Assembly (NCBI GenBank): GCA_016711485.1
Contig: JADJSX010000023.1
Span: 496,001 to 560,000 of the forward strand
Source of the DNA: Leptospiraceae bacterium
GTDB lineage: Bacteria; Spirochaetota; Leptospiria; Leptospirales; Leptospiraceae
Reading direction: 5' to 3'
Length of the DNA: 64,000 bases
Part shown: piece by piece, positions 51,757 to 60,495 of the stretch
How positions within the stretch are numbered: the stretch's first letter is position 1
Layout of the letters: every line of letters starts with the position of its first letter
The notes under the pieces: generated by a model
The model's input: only the letters and a program-made list of their open reading frames with translations
The model's database searches: none
Told to the model about the DNA's origin: nothing
Program-made: the position numbers and the translations under genes

Positions 51757-52442
51757 AGTTATCTATTGTTATCCCCTGTTATAACGAAAAAAATACAATA
51801 CAAAGTATATTGGAAGTTCTGAAAACAATTCCAATTCAAGATAAAGAAGTAATAGTTGTAGATGATTGTTCTAAAGATGGAACAAGAAATATTCTACAAA
51901 ATGAATTAAAACATCTAGTAGATCGTTTAATTTTACATGAAGTAAACCAAGGAAAAGGTGCAGCATTAAGAACTGGTTTTCAAGCGGCTAAGGGTGACAT
52001 CGTAATTGTCCAAGATGCTGACTTAGAATACGATCCATTTGAAATAGCCACAGTCATTGATCCTATTCTAAAAGGTAAAGCAGACGTAGTATTTGGCTCT
52101 AGATTTTTAGGGAGTGGCGCTCATCGAGTAGTTTACTATTGGCATCGACTGGGTAATATGGTATTAACCACACTTTCCAACATGTTCACCAATATCAACC
52201 TAACAGATATGGAGACTTGTTATAAAGCATTCAAAAGAGAAGTAATCCAGTCTATCAAAATACAAGAAAACCGTTTCGGATTTGAACCTGAAATCACTGC
52301 CAAAATTTGCAAGATCAAAGAAATCCGAATCTACGAAGTAGGAATTTCTTATTATGGAAGAACTTACGCAGAAGGTAAAAAAATCGGTTGGAAAGATGGA
52401 GTTCGTGCTATCTGGTGTATATTAAAGTATAATTTATTTTGA
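51753..52442 (+). CDS. Family 2 glycosyltransferase (polyprenyl-phosphate glycosyltransferase-like)
   Basis: The 229-residue GT-A enzyme begins KLSIVIPCYNEKNTIQSILE and has VVDDCSKDGTRNILQ and NQGKGAALRTGFQAAKGDIV. The metal-binding DxD is in VIVQDADLEYDPFEI, followed by VVFGSRFLGSGAHRV. It resembles dolichol/undecaprenyl-phosphate mannosyl- or glucosyltransferases and has no C-terminal membrane domain, as in DPM1-type members. It overlaps the preceding gene by 4 bp. Confidence 0.9.
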   Translation: MKLSIVIPCYNEKNTIQSILEVLKTIPIQDKEVIVVDDCSKDGTRNILQNELKHLVDRLILHEVNQGKGAALRTGFQAAKGDIVIVQDADLEYDPFEIATVIDPILKGKADVVFGSRFLGSGAHRVVYYWHRLGNMVLTTLSNMFTNINLTDMETCYKAFKREVIQSIKIQENRFGFEPEITAKICKIKEIRIYEVGISYYGRTYAEGKKIGWKDGVRAIWCILKYNLF

Positions 52443-52510
52443 ATTTCAAAACGCAGTCATTTCTTTATGACTATGGTGAATGGTATCAATATTAGTAGTG
52501 AAATCTTTGT

Positions 52511-52690
52511 CTAATACTTAGGAATTGAATTTTGTAGTTCTTTTGCTTTTACTACTTTGTCAATACTCGCATTGGTCGGAAACTTCATATTACCCGCATA
52601 GAAACTATAATCGTCCGTCAAAATATAATCTGGTGAACTAACCAAAATTTCTAAGTCACAGGATATAACAGGTCTTAGTACTACAACTAA
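52511..52690 (-). pseudogene. C-terminal fragment of an unrecognised gene cut by MITE copy 4
   Basis: The reverse frame reads LEILVSSPDYILTDDYSFYA then GNMKFPTNASIDKVVKAKEL to TAG 52511-52513, and is open into the MITE at 52690. The upstream part is not found on the far side, so this locus has also lost DNA. No family is recognised. Confidence 0.5.
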
Positions 52691-52799
52691 TGCGACTTTG
52701 TCAAGTCGCCAAACTACTTCGTCCCAGAGTAGGATTTATTAATCTTACTTTTTTCTTTTCTTTCTTGGAATGGAGTGAACCTCTTTTTTTGGAATCATT

Positions 52800-53675
52800 T
52801 TTTTATTAAATTTAATTTATTTTTAGAAAACTTAAGAGGAGATATCCAGCCTAAAGAAGAGTGTGGCCTAATAGTATTATATTTTACAGCAAATTCAAGA
52901 ATACTTTTTCTGCTTCTTCTATGGAGTTGCATTGATGAATATTAATTTCCTGTCTCTTCAAAGTTTTATTAAATGATTCTGAATGTGCGTTTTCATAAGC
53001 ATTGCCTCTACACATAGAGATTTTCATTTGGGACTTCTCTACAAGTTTTACATATTTACTGGAACAATATCTAACATCACTATCAGTGTGATGTATATAC
53101 TTAGAGAGGTCATCTCTTTTACTGATAGCTTTTTCCAAAGTTCGATAAACAAGATCTGTATTATTTATTCTAGAAACAGATATTCCTAAAATCTCTCTAT
53201 TTGTTAAATCTCATAAATGTGCACAATAATGATTTTTACCTTTTATATCGAAAGCAGTTACGTCACCAACTATGACTGGATACTCTTGAATATCCGCTTC
53301 TATTAGTAGGTTTGAGTATTTTCGTAAATGGTGTTTTGAATTTGTGCTTCCAGAGTAATATGCCTTTTTCGCCCTGCAATTTAGCTGATTTTCGCGCATT
53401 AATCTCTGCACTCGGTTCCTTCCGATCTGCATAGTTTCTTTCAATTTGGAAGCAGAACTTCGGTATCCGGAAAGAGGAAGAAGCTCTATAATTGATTCAA
53501 TTTTTTTGACAATTTTAGAATCCCTTTCACGTTTCCTTTCTTTAAAGTCTGACGAATAGTAATAAGACGACAGACCCAGTTCAAGTACTTTGCAACTAAC
53601 CTTAACCCCAAATTCAGGAGCAAGATATTTCTGAATTATTTTCCGCTTATATTGTATTTCTTCTCTATTTCCTCT
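52800..53675 (-). pseudogene. IS3-family transposase orfB, copy 2 (nonsense and frameshift)
   Basis: The reading frame is intact at the T7 run (53501-53507) where copy 1 is broken, but TGA at 53211-53213 replaces a Leu codon after NHYCAHL. One T is missing at 52905-52909, shifting the end after NSIEEAEK. The DDE core residues are otherwise the same as in copy 1. Confidence 0.85.
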
Positions 53676-53932
53676 TTTTTTTTTAATATGTGGATTGTCA
53701 GAGATGCTTCAGCTAACGCACTTTCTAATTCTGCTACTCGCTTTCTCAGTGAAAATTCTGTTGAATTCATACTCTGAAATTTTTTATTATTGAATGCCTT
53801 TCCCCAATCACGAACAGTCTGCGATGTTATACCTTCCCTCTGTGCTATTTGTGCTGCTGAGCTTTGTCCTGAAGTATATTCAAGCACTATTTTCTCTTTA
53901 AACTCATTGCTAAAATTCTTACGTTTTATCAT
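53636..53932 (-). CDS. IS3-family transposase orfA, copy 2
   Basis: Helix-turn-helix and zipper regions are identical to copy 1. The A-run near its end has ten A (nine in copy 1), so OrfA ends KKKEEIEKKYNISGK, 98 residues instead of 88. Confidence 0.82.
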   Translation of the reverse strand: MIKRKNFSNEFKEKIVLEYTSGQSSAAQIAQREGITSQTVRDWGKAFNNKKFQSMNSTEFSLRKRVAELESALAEASLTIHILKKKEEIEKKYNISGK

Positions 53933-54010
53933 CTTGCCATCCTTTCATTTACTCTAACTTCCGATTCCAAAAAAACGGTGTCTGTCCATTCCCAAGAAAG
54001 AAAAGAAAAA

Positions 54011-54169
54011 AGTAAGAAATCAATCAACCCACACTGGGAAGCGGTAATACAAAATTATCCCACGCTTAACCGAGGAAGTAAAGAGAATCTCAAAAGTTTG
54101 GTTCGATACGCTTGCTCGGATGCTGCTACTCACCAACCGAACTTTGTAGTAAAGGATAATAAGGGTTAA
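54011..54169 (+). pseudogene. Fragment of an unrecognised gene after MITE copy 4
   Basis: The frame reads SINPHWEAVIQNYPTLNRGS then KENLKSLVRYACSDAATHQP to TAA 54167-54169. It is protein-like but has no start of its own. The sequence after MITE copy 3 (32750 onward, INPRREAF) begins similarly. No family is recognised. Confidence 0.4.
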
Positions 54170-54199
54170 CCTTATGAAAAGAAAAAATCTGACAACTCC

Positions 54200-54320
54200 A
54201 CCGCGTTAGGGATCGAATGGGGTCAAGTTTTTTCGGTCACTGAGTAGATGCTTCCTAGCATCGTATCGAAGTGTGAAAAAACTTGACCAGAATGAGAGCC
54301 CGGCGCATTAGCCGAGAAAG
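54200..54320. repeat. Palindrome within a GTTAGGGATCG / GCCCGGCGC repeat
   Basis: A perfect 14-bp inverted repeat, GGTCAAGTTTTTTC at 54221-54234 and its complement at 54275-54288, lies between CCGCGTTAGGGATCGAATG and GAGAGCCCGGCGCATTAGCC. The outer strings look like an intergenic repeat of the kind seen in several Gram-negative genomes, with the inner hairpin inserted in it. It is non-coding. Confidence 0.5.
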
Positions 54321-54377
54321 GAAAGCTAAATCACGGTTTATGTGACAAATACTGAGAATGCGCAACGCCCGAAGATT

Positions 54378-55316
54378 CTACCTAAACTCGGCTTCCTTTT
54401 CGAAACGAGTAAATCGTTCCGGAAACGGAAGGGTAATATCGATTATCTTTCGTTTAAAAGGATGTTTGAATTTAATTGTTTGGGAAAATAAAAGTAAACC
54501 GTAATTAGAAAATTCGTTTCCGGTTCTAGAATAGAGCATATCTCCTACTACAGGACAACCCATATTTTGAAAGTGAACACGAATTTGGTGAGTTCTGCCT
54601 GTTTCGATTTTGATTTCGGCTAATGAATAGTTTCTACTTTTGCGAGAGGAAATAGATTTGATAATCTTATAAGTAGTGATAGCTTTGCGTCCGTCTTTTC
54701 TAACGCACATTTTCAATCTCTCTGTCGGATGACGTCCGAGCGGTAATTCTATTCTACCCTCAGGCAGTTGTGGGGTTTGTACAAGCCATGCATAGTAGGT
54801 TTTTTCGACTTCTCTTTTTTGAAACATACTCGAAAGTTTAATATGTGCTTTATCTGTTTTTGCTATAATCATCAGACCAGAGGTTGGTTTGTCTAACCTA
54901 TGAACAATACCCGGCCGAATTTCTCCACCAATTTGGGATAGATTTTTGAAATAGTAAAGAAGTCCATTTACAAGACTAGGAGAATCATCGCCCGGACCAC
55001 CATGGGAAGCGATTCCTGCAGGTTTATTGATAATTACAAATTCATCCTCTTCGTAAATTATTTCAATCGGCATCTCAACTGGAGATAAATTGAGTTTTGG
55101 TTTTGGCGGAATTGTGATTTCGAATACTTCGCCTGTGCTAACCTTAAAATTTGCCTTTAACTTGGTAGATTTTGACTCGTTCTCTTGTTTTATGTATCCT
55201 TCTTTTATCCATTTTTGGATAGAAGTCCTGGAAATATCGTCTCCAGTGGTTTGAGCTAGAAATACATCTAGGCGGAGGTCATTTTGATCATCTTGTACTT
55301 GGGTTTTTATTATCAT
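54378..55316 (-). CDS. rluD: RluD-type RNA pseudouridine synthase with S4 domain
   Basis: The 312-residue protein has an N-terminal S4 RNA-binding domain (LRLDVFLAQTTGDDISRTSI, about residues 12-75). The catalytic domain has the nucleophile motif HRLDKPTSGLMIIAKTDKAH and EIKIETGRTHQIRVHFQNMG. Size and domain order match RluD/RluC, which modify 23S rRNA helix 69 or related uridines. The exact site is inferred from the family only. It is divergent from loa22, about 100 bp away. Confidence 0.88.
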   Translation of the reverse strand: MIIKTQVQDDQNDLRLDVFLAQTTGDDISRTSIQKWIKEGYIKQENESKSTKLKANFKVSTGEVFEITIPPKPKLNLSPVEMPIEIIYEEDEFVIINKPAGIASHGGPGDDSPSLVNGLLYYFKNLSQIGGEIRPGIVHRLDKPTSGLMIIAKTDKAHIKLSSMFQKREVEKTYYAWLVQTPQLPEGRIELPLGRHPTERLKMCVRKDGRKAITTYKIIKSISSRKSRNYSLAEIKIETGRTHQIRVHFQNMGCPVVGDMLYSRTGNEFSNYGLLLFSQTIKFKHPFKRKIIDITLPFPERFTRFEKEAEFR

Positions 55317-55415
55317 GAAATTTCGTTTACACTATTAAAAATGGTTTTAAAATAAAATATATATTTGTATTGTGGTAATATTCAAAATTCATTATTAGAA
55401 AGGAAGCATTTATTT

Positions 55416-56132
55416 ATGAATAGACAATTTATTAAAACTGCCTTGGTGATTGGATTTCTTACTCTTTCGTTGGTTAATTGCGGTTCTAGCGACAAAAAAG
55501 ATACTCCTGATCCTTCTAACGAAAAAGACAAACCTGCTGAAAGCAAGGATAGAGGTGTTGGTGCTAACGGGTCAAACGAAGTTAAACCTGCCAAAACAAC
55601 AGATACTAACAGTAATAAAGATTCTCTAGCTATGAGGGCTGGTGAAGCTGCTGCAAAAGAATTATTTGATAAACTAAATGAATCTGTAAAGTCAGCTCGT
55701 TATCCTGATGGAGAATCCATTCAAGGGTTTGCTTACAAAAAATGGGAAATCCCAAACAAAAAAGATTTTGTTAAATGGATTAAAGGCTCAGGAGCCGTTC
55801 TCAAAAAAGGTTTAGATGAACTACCTGCTAGTTACCAACTTGAAATTGCTGGACATACAGATACTGTTGGACCAGAAACTCCAGTTGGCGACAAAAAAGG
55901 AAATATGTTCTATTCTGAGCAAAGAGCTAAAGAAGTAAAACAAGCTCTTGTTAAGATTGGTTTTCCTGAAACTAGAATCGTAACTAAAGCTATGGGTTCT
56001 TCAAACCCAATTCCTGGTATTGATGGAGAAAGTGGACAAAATAGACGTGTTACTTTCCAGTTTTTAATGGGAGAAGCTGAGTCTACTGAAAAGTCTGATG
56101 TGCCTGGTGCAGAAACAGACGCTTCAAAATAA
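55416..56132 (+). CDS. loa22: OmpA-family surface lipoprotein, Loa22 orthologue
   Basis: The 238-residue protein starts with a lipoprotein signal (KTALVIGFLTLSLVNCGSS, Cys near residue 23) and a polar repeat-like linker. Its C-terminal OmpA domain closely follows Leptospira Loa22: YPDGESIQGFAYKKWE, LEIAGHTDTVGPETPVGDKK, GNMFYSEQRAKEVKQALVKI, ETRIVTKAMGSSNPI and NRRVTFQFLMG. The OmpA domain binds peptidoglycan. Loa22 is required for virulence in Leptospira interrogans but occurs in saprophytes too. ATG 55416 is used because AAAGGA precedes it; the longer frame from 55365 has no such signal. Confidence 0.92.
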   Translation: MNRQFIKTALVIGFLTLSLVNCGSSDKKDTPDPSNEKDKPAESKDRGVGANGSNEVKPAKTTDTNSNKDSLAMRAGEAAAKELFDKLNESVKSARYPDGESIQGFAYKKWEIPNKKDFVKWIKGSGAVLKKGLDELPASYQLEIAGHTDTVGPETPVGDKKGNMFYSEQRAKEVKQALVKIGFPETRIVTKAMGSSNPIPGIDGESGQNRRVTFQFLMGEAESTEKSDVPGAETDASK

Positions 56133-56154
56133 TTTTTCCAAATTTTCAATTTTA

Positions 56155-56191
56155 CTCAATGTCATGGCAATTTACACACTATGACATTGAG
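56155..56191 (+). terminator. Stem-loop after loa22
   Basis: CTCAATGTCAT and ATGACATTGAG form a perfect 11-bp stem with a 15-nt loop, 22 bp after the stop. There is no T-tract, so it may be an mRNA 3' stabiliser. Confidence 0.5.
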
Positions 56192-56208
56192 CAAAGTATA
56201 AACTCTAT

Positions 56209-56559
56209 TTGAAAGTATATGAATACAAAGGCTGCTCTACTTGTAGAAATGCTTTACGTTTTTTAGATTCAAAAAAAATCCTGTATTCAAAAATTCCAAT
56301 ACGAGAAACTCCTCCGAGTATTTCAGAACTTAAAAAAGCCCTCAAATTTTTGGGTGGTGATTCAAAAAAACTTTTTAATACTTCTGGGCAAGATTATAAA
56401 GCTCTTAATTTAAAAGAAAAATTACTATCAATGACTGAAGAAGATAAGTTAACACTTCTAAGTCAAAATGGAAACCTTGTAAAAAGACCATTTGTTATTT
56501 CGTCTGAGTTTGTTTTGGTTGGGTTCAAAGAAGAAGACTGGAAAAAAGTAATTAAGTAA
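56209..56559 (+). CDS. ArsC/Spx-family thioredoxin-fold protein
   Basis: The 116-residue protein has the ArsC-family start KVYEYKGCSTCRNALRFLDS (CxxC at residues about 9-12) and the conserved C-terminal NLVKRPFVISSEFVLVGFKE. It belongs to the arsenate reductase/YffB/Spx group. CSTC and the RPF..S pattern are closest to YffB-like reductases of unknown substrate. The start is TTG at 56209; no ATG precedes the conserved first strand. It stands 77 bp after loa22. Confidence 0.82.
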   Translation: MKVYEYKGCSTCRNALRFLDSKKILYSKIPIRETPPSISELKKALKFLGGDSKKLFNTSGQDYKALNLKEKLLSMTEEDKLTLLSQNGNLVKRPFVISSEFVLVGFKEEDWKKVIK

Positions 56560-56560
56560 A

Positions 56561-57169
56561 TTAAATCCTATCGAACCCTTTTCCCTCTCTAATTATTTCC
56601 ATTTCATCGTTTGTAAAATCTAAAATTGTAGACGTTTCCACTTTAGCGATTCCACCATCTATAATTCCAGTGACTCGATTTCCATATAATTCTTCTAAAT
56701 CGTCAATATTTGTTAGATATTCGTCTCCGGTAAATACAGATGTACAAGTAATTGGGTCATCGTGAACTTTTAATAATTCTTGCAAAAAAATACTTTCAGG
56801 AATTCTAATCCCAATCGTTTTTACTTTCGTATTTACAACTGCCCATCGTGGTATATTTTTATTTGCCTTCAAAATGAATGTAAAAGGACCGGGAGTAATT
56901 CTTTTCATGAGTTTAAATGCATCATTCGGGAGAGATTCTACGTATTCAGATGCAGTAGATATATCAGGACATAGTAAGGATAAAGGTTTATGTTTATCTG
57001 TATTTTTTAATTCGTGTAGTTTTTCTATTCCCTGTTTGGACTTTGAATCAGCTATGATCGCATACACTGTATCTGTCGGAAAAATATAAATAGAGCCATT
57101 TCGTAAATTTTCAGAAATAGTTTTTAATACTCTGATTTCTGGATTCTGAGAATGAAGTTGTAATATCAT
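56561..57169 (-). CDS. Sua5/YciO/YrdC-family protein (threonylcarbamoyl-AMP synthase-like)
   Basis: The protein of about 202 residues matches the YrdC fold: GSIYIFPTDTVYAIIADSKS, ELKNTDKHKPLSLLCPDIST and RITPGPFTFILKA. IGIRIPES and a C-terminal STILDFT complete it. Canonical members make threonylcarbamoyl-AMP for t6A37 in tRNA. The lengths and HKPLS (instead of KRP..P) fit the YciO branch, so the enzymatic role is not certain. I use ATG 57169 (MILQLHSQ) rather than 57205, which would overlap the next lipoprotein gene. Confidence 0.85.
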   Translation of the reverse strand: MILQLHSQNPEIRVLKTISENLRNGSIYIFPTDTVYAIIADSKSKQGIEKLHELKNTDKHKPLSLLCPDISTASEYVESLPNDAFKLMKRITPGPFTFILKANKNIPRWAVVNTKVKTIGIRIPESIFLQELLKVHDDPITCTSVFTGDEYLTNIDDLEELYGNRVTGIIDGGIAKVETSTILDFTNDEMEIIREGKGFDRI

Positions 57170-57197
57170 AAATATAGGTTTTGAGTGAAATAAAACA

Positions 57198-57431
57198 TTA
57201 TTCATTTAAGGGGTTACATACTGTATTGTGCCCCTTATATGTATCTAACATTTTGCTGTAATCAATTACTCCATCGTCTGTGACTAAATCTCTTTTTATG
57301 TAATGTTCTCCATTCTCATAATAATTTCCAATTGTGTCACAGTCATTTATATCAATCTTTGCTTTTTTCTTATTACAATTGATTTGAAAAAACAAAAGAC
57401 ATATTACAGTATAAAAAAAGAACTTTTTCAT
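57198..57431 (-). CDS. Small lipoprotein
   Basis: The 77-residue protein starts KKFFFYTVICLLFFQINCNK, a signal peptide with lipid-bearing Cys at about residue 19. The mature part (KIDINDCDTIGNYYENGEHY) is short and acidic with two further Cys. No family is recognised. It lies 2 bp after the 57434-58426 gene in the same orientation, so the two are probably co-transcribed. Confidence 0.65.
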   Translation of the reverse strand: MKKFFFYTVICLLFFQINCNKKKAKIDINDCDTIGNYYENGEHYIKRDLVTDDGVIDYSKMLDTYKGHNTVCNPLNE

Positions 57432-57433
57432 AT

Positions 57434-58426
57434 TTATTTTTTTGCGGGAGCCGTCTCAGATACAGGAGTTGTCTTCGCATCCTTTGTTTCTTTTTTAGGC
57501 TCTACTTCTTTTTTGGCTGGATTTTCGGTTTTATCCGCATCCTTATTTACATTCATTTCGCCATATTTATTTGTAAGGCTTTTTTTGATTTGTTCTCTTT
57601 CTTTTTCTCTTTCTTTTTCGCGGATAACATATACTAGCCCTAAAGAGTCATCATATTCTTTTAAATATTCTTTTGGAATATAATCATCATCTAAGAGTAA
57701 ATTTTTTCCAACCCGTTCGGCAAGTTTAAGATTTTTATTTTTGTGTTTATTGATTGTGTAATAAATTTTGAATAAACTTTGTAATGCGTTTTTTTGTTCG
57801 TAGAGTGCATCAATGTAATTTTTTTTCGCGGCTAAAATTTGAGCAGCAGTAGAAAATTCATTTGCGATTACGAGTTGTTTTTCGAGAACAGGGTAAATCG
57901 AATCATCTGTATCTGAATTTACTTTTAAATCTACTAATTGAAAGGATGCATCTGCATATAATTTATTATAAGTATCTAAATAAGTTTTTGAAAATGTTTC
58001 CGCTTCCGTGGTTAAGTCTATATGATTTTGTTCAAAAATTCTTCTAGAGGTAATATAATTTTTCTCCTGAAATTTTATACTTGCATCTACATAATTTTTC
58101 ATGATCGAATTAAATTTTTCTTCTGTTCCATAATTCATAAAAGAACTTTTAAGTTTTTTTAAGTTTCTTAAATTATTTCTTTTATAATCAGAGGAAACAA
58201 CTTGCGGATCAACAGTTACAGTCCCCGTTTCCATTTTTAGAGGTTTTTCTTCTTTTTTTTCGCTCGGAGTTTTTGCAGGTTCTGGAGCGTTTTTAGAATC
58301 TTTTATACTTACTTGGCCAAATAAGGATACACTTAAGCAAAGTAATATTAGAATGAATTTTCCATGATTTGAAAAAGTTAAATGGTTTGGTTTAAAAGAA
58401 ATGAATATAGAAGTATGATTTTTCAT
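57434..58426 (-). CDS. Exported protein with helical repeats and a charged C-terminal tail
   Basis: The protein of about 330 residues has a signal peptide (HGKFILILLCLSVSLFGQVS) and a Pro/Lys-rich linker. A helical region of about 190 residues follows, with alternating Y and K (KNYVDASIKFQEKNYITSRR, AAQILAAKKNYIDALYEQKN). The tail is Lys/Glu-rich low-complexity sequence (KEREREKEREQIKKSLTNKY and K/P/E repeats). No family is recognised. I use ATG 58426 (MKNHTSIF) because the longer frame from 58495 would overlap the divergent maf gene by 22 bp. Confidence 0.68.
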   Translation of the reverse strand: MKNHTSIFISFKPNHLTFSNHGKFILILLCLSVSLFGQVSIKDSKNAPEPAKTPSEKKEEKPLKMETGTVTVDPQVVSSDYKRNNLRNLKKLKSSFMNYGTEEKFNSIMKNYVDASIKFQEKNYITSRRIFEQNHIDLTTEAETFSKTYLDTYNKLYADASFQLVDLKVNSDTDDSIYPVLEKQLVIANEFSTAAQILAAKKNYIDALYEQKNALQSLFKIYYTINKHKNKNLKLAERVGKNLLLDDDYIPKEYLKEYDDSLGLVYVIREKEREKEREQIKKSLTNKYGEMNVNKDADKTENPAKKEVEPKKETKDAKTTPVSETAPAKK

Positions 58427-58473
58427 AGTGTACTTATTATCGACATTTTTATACTTTACGTAAGAGTGGATGG

Positions 58474-59040
58474 ATGTTAATTTTAAAGTCTGCATCTCCT
58501 CGTAGAAAACAAATCTTAGGTAATTTAAAACTGCAATTCAAAGTAGACCCGTCCCATGTAGACGAAAATGCTTTAGAGGCAGAAATTCCTTTAGATTATC
58601 TAAAAAGAGTGTCTATTGCAAAATTGGATTTAAAGAATGCAAACCCTGATAGTCTATATATTGCTTCTGATACGATTGTAGTTTTGGATAATCAAATTTT
58701 AGGCAAACCACGCAACCTTATGGAAGGTCAGGAAATTTTGTCTTTACTGTCGGGAAAAACTCATTCTGTATACTCAGGCCTTGCTATTTCGAAAAATTCG
58801 GAAGTATTTTATGATTTCGACGAAACAAAGGTAAAATTTAAGGTTTTAACGAATGCAGAAATTGATCGGTATTTGGAAGATTCAAAGCCATTTGATAAGG
58901 CAGGGTCTTATGGAATTCAGGACGATGGAACGCCTGTGATTGAATGTATTGGCTCTTATACAAATGTTTTGGGGTTTCCTATTCGGAAATTTTATAAATA
59001 CTTTGATTTATGGAAAGAGTATTTACACCAAAATATCTAA
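58474..59040 (+). CDS. maf: Maf-family nucleoside triphosphate pyrophosphatase
   Basis: The 188-residue protein carries the Maf signature: LILKSASPRRKQILGNLKL at the N-terminus, ISKL-type SIAKLDLK, IASDTIVVLDNQILGKPRNL and the C-terminal DKAGSYGIQDDGTPVIECIG. Maf proteins hydrolyse dTTP/UTP or modified nucleotides and are linked to septum formation. The SASPRR motif and DTIVV aspartate are the expected catalytic residues. It lies divergent to 57434-58426. Confidence 0.94.
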   Translation: MLILKSASPRRKQILGNLKLQFKVDPSHVDENALEAEIPLDYLKRVSIAKLDLKNANPDSLYIASDTIVVLDNQILGKPRNLMEGQEILSLLSGKTHSVYSGLAISKNSEVFYDFDETKVKFKVLTNAEIDRYLEDSKPFDKAGSYGIQDDGTPVIECIGSYTNVLGFPIRKFYKYFDLWKEYLHQNI

Positions 59041-59250
59041 GATTGCCCCACGTTCCATAGGTGATTTTTCTTTATCAGAGTTCTGCTTTTGTGCATTTTT
59101 AAAATCTTTGAATGCAGACGAATTAAAAAAGTTATCATTCGAATAAATCTTATTTACTTGTTCGATAGGAGCGTAAGTATAGATAGGGCGAATGTATGCA
59201 AATGGCTCGGAAACGAGCGATATTCGTTGTGGACCTTCACCAAAATTCAT
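59023..59250 (-). CDS. Small hypothetical protein
   Basis: The 75-residue protein (NFGEGPQRISLVSEPFAYIR then PIYTYAPIEQVNKIYSNDNF) has a good ribosome binding site (GAGGTAATTT before ATG 59250). It overlaps the 3' end of maf by 18 bp in antisense. The composition is protein-like, and no family is recognised. Confidence 0.55.
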   Translation of the reverse strand: MNFGEGPQRISLVSEPFAYIRPIYTYAPIEQVNKIYSNDNFFNSSAFKDFKNAQKQNSDKEKSPMERGAILDILV

Positions 59251-59293
59251 AAAATTACCTCTTTTTGATTATCGGAATTAGTGTACTAGGAAT

Positions 59294-60403
59294 ATGACAG
59301 AAAAACAAGCAAAAAAAAAGGAAATTACAGAATTTAAGAATTTTCCAGAATTTCTGGCAAATTTTCAAACTCAAAAAAAACTTCCGCAAGTTTATATCTA
59401 TGCTTCAACTGATTCATTCGAGTTTGATTTAATTACTGATTTGTATAGAACAGAGCTTACTTCCAATGGGGAACCTTTAGAAATTGTGGTTTATGTAGCG
59501 GAAACGGGTGATTTCGAAAATCTTTTTTCGGAAATGTTTAATTTTAGTATGTTTTCTAGTCAAAAACTCCTAATTATTCGTTCAGGATCTGACTTTTTTA
59601 AACCAATTTTGCTGGCGGGAAAAAAAGAGATGTATGATAGCTTTCGGCGAAATGTTGTAAATCTTGCTGAAAAAGTATATGTTTTATTGCATTACGATGC
59701 AAAGGATGTTCCGGCAAAACTATCCAATCTTTTTGAAAATAAATATGCACTTCTTAAAAGCCGGAATTTTTATGCGGATGAAAGAAAACCTGCTCTAGAT
59801 GGAATCTTGAGAACAGAAAAAGTAAGTTTAGATGATGCTGCCAGAGATGAGTTTCTGCACAGAATTCCACCGAGTACAGGAACATACATAAAAGCAATTC
59901 GCAAACTCAAACTCATGTTAAATAAAAAGGAATTTAACTTAGAGGATATTGAGGAAGTTCTGTTTAATCGAGCTGAATTTAATCCGTTTCAATTGGTAGA
60001 TTTATTGTTTTCGAACAATAAACACGAATTTTTTCGAGAGTTTTCCAAGTTTAAACCAGGTTCAGATAGCACTTACATTTACTTATCTCTTCTCACTGCT
60101 CTCCTGAATCGAGTCGACGAAGTTCGTAAGGCAAAAATCCTACTAAAACGGTTTAGAGATGAAAATGATACAGAGTTTTTTAAATATTTAGGCATGTCAT
60201 CTTACTCGGACGGACGAAAAAAATACGTAAAAGGAAGGCTGAGGCGCGAAACCAAACTATTTACGACCACGGCCCTCGATTTTTTATATGCATTGATTTT
60301 GGATTTGAATATAAAAGCAAAATCGAGCTCTGTTAAGGATGAGGGGAATTTTTATATTACCAGAGAATTCGATAAATTGTTCTTAATATTATCATCGGGT
60401 TGA
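59294..60403 (+). CDS. holA: DNA polymerase III subunit delta
   Basis: The 369-residue protein shows the delta-subunit architecture. The N-terminal AAA+-like fold has PQVYIYASTDSFEFDLITDL and FSMFSSQKLLIIRSG. The middle has RNFYADERKPALDGILR and AIRKLKLMLN, and the C-terminal collar domain is FQLVDLLFSNNKHEFFREFS. Delta opens the beta sliding clamp in the clamp loader. Similarity is in pattern rather than exact motifs, as usual for this fast-evolving subunit. Confidence 0.82.
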   Translation: MTEKQAKKKEITEFKNFPEFLANFQTQKKLPQVYIYASTDSFEFDLITDLYRTELTSNGEPLEIVVYVAETGDFENLFSEMFNFSMFSSQKLLIIRSGSDFFKPILLAGKKEMYDSFRRNVVNLAEKVYVLLHYDAKDVPAKLSNLFENKYALLKSRNFYADERKPALDGILRTEKVSLDDAARDEFLHRIPPSTGTYIKAIRKLKLMLNKKEFNLEDIEEVLFNRAEFNPFQLVDLLFSNNKHEFFREFSKFKPGSDSTYIYLSLLTALLNRVDEVRKAKILLKRFRDENDTEFFKYLGMSSYSDGRKKYVKGRLRRETKLFTTTALDFLYALILDLNIKAKSSSVKDEGNFYITREFDKLFLILSSG

Positions 60404-60495
60404 CAATTTTTTATACCCATTTTATTATGTCCCTTCCCGCTCTGGGAAATTCTTTTTGTTAATAAAAAATAAACGTTTTTGCCGAAATTATAAGT

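Larger units (their letters stand above)
52766..53988 (-). mobile_element. IS3-family insertion sequence, copy 2
   Basis: This 1223-bp element is nearly identical to 19679-20901 and sits at the same place in the host MITE hairpin. OrfA is at 53636-53932. OrfB is broken by a nonsense codon and a one-base deletion. The left boundary may be off by 1-2 bp. Confidence 0.85.
52691..54010. mobile_element. MITE copy 4 interrupted by IS3 element (right end lost)
   Basis: The left end TGCGACTTTGTCAAGT follows CTAA (52687-52690). The arm is the same as in copy 2 down to the central hairpin, where the IS3 copy 2 is inserted. After the IS, CAAGAAAGAAAAGAAAAAAG resumes, but the sequence then departs from copies 1 and 2 and no right terminal repeat is found. 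Confidence 0.75.
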
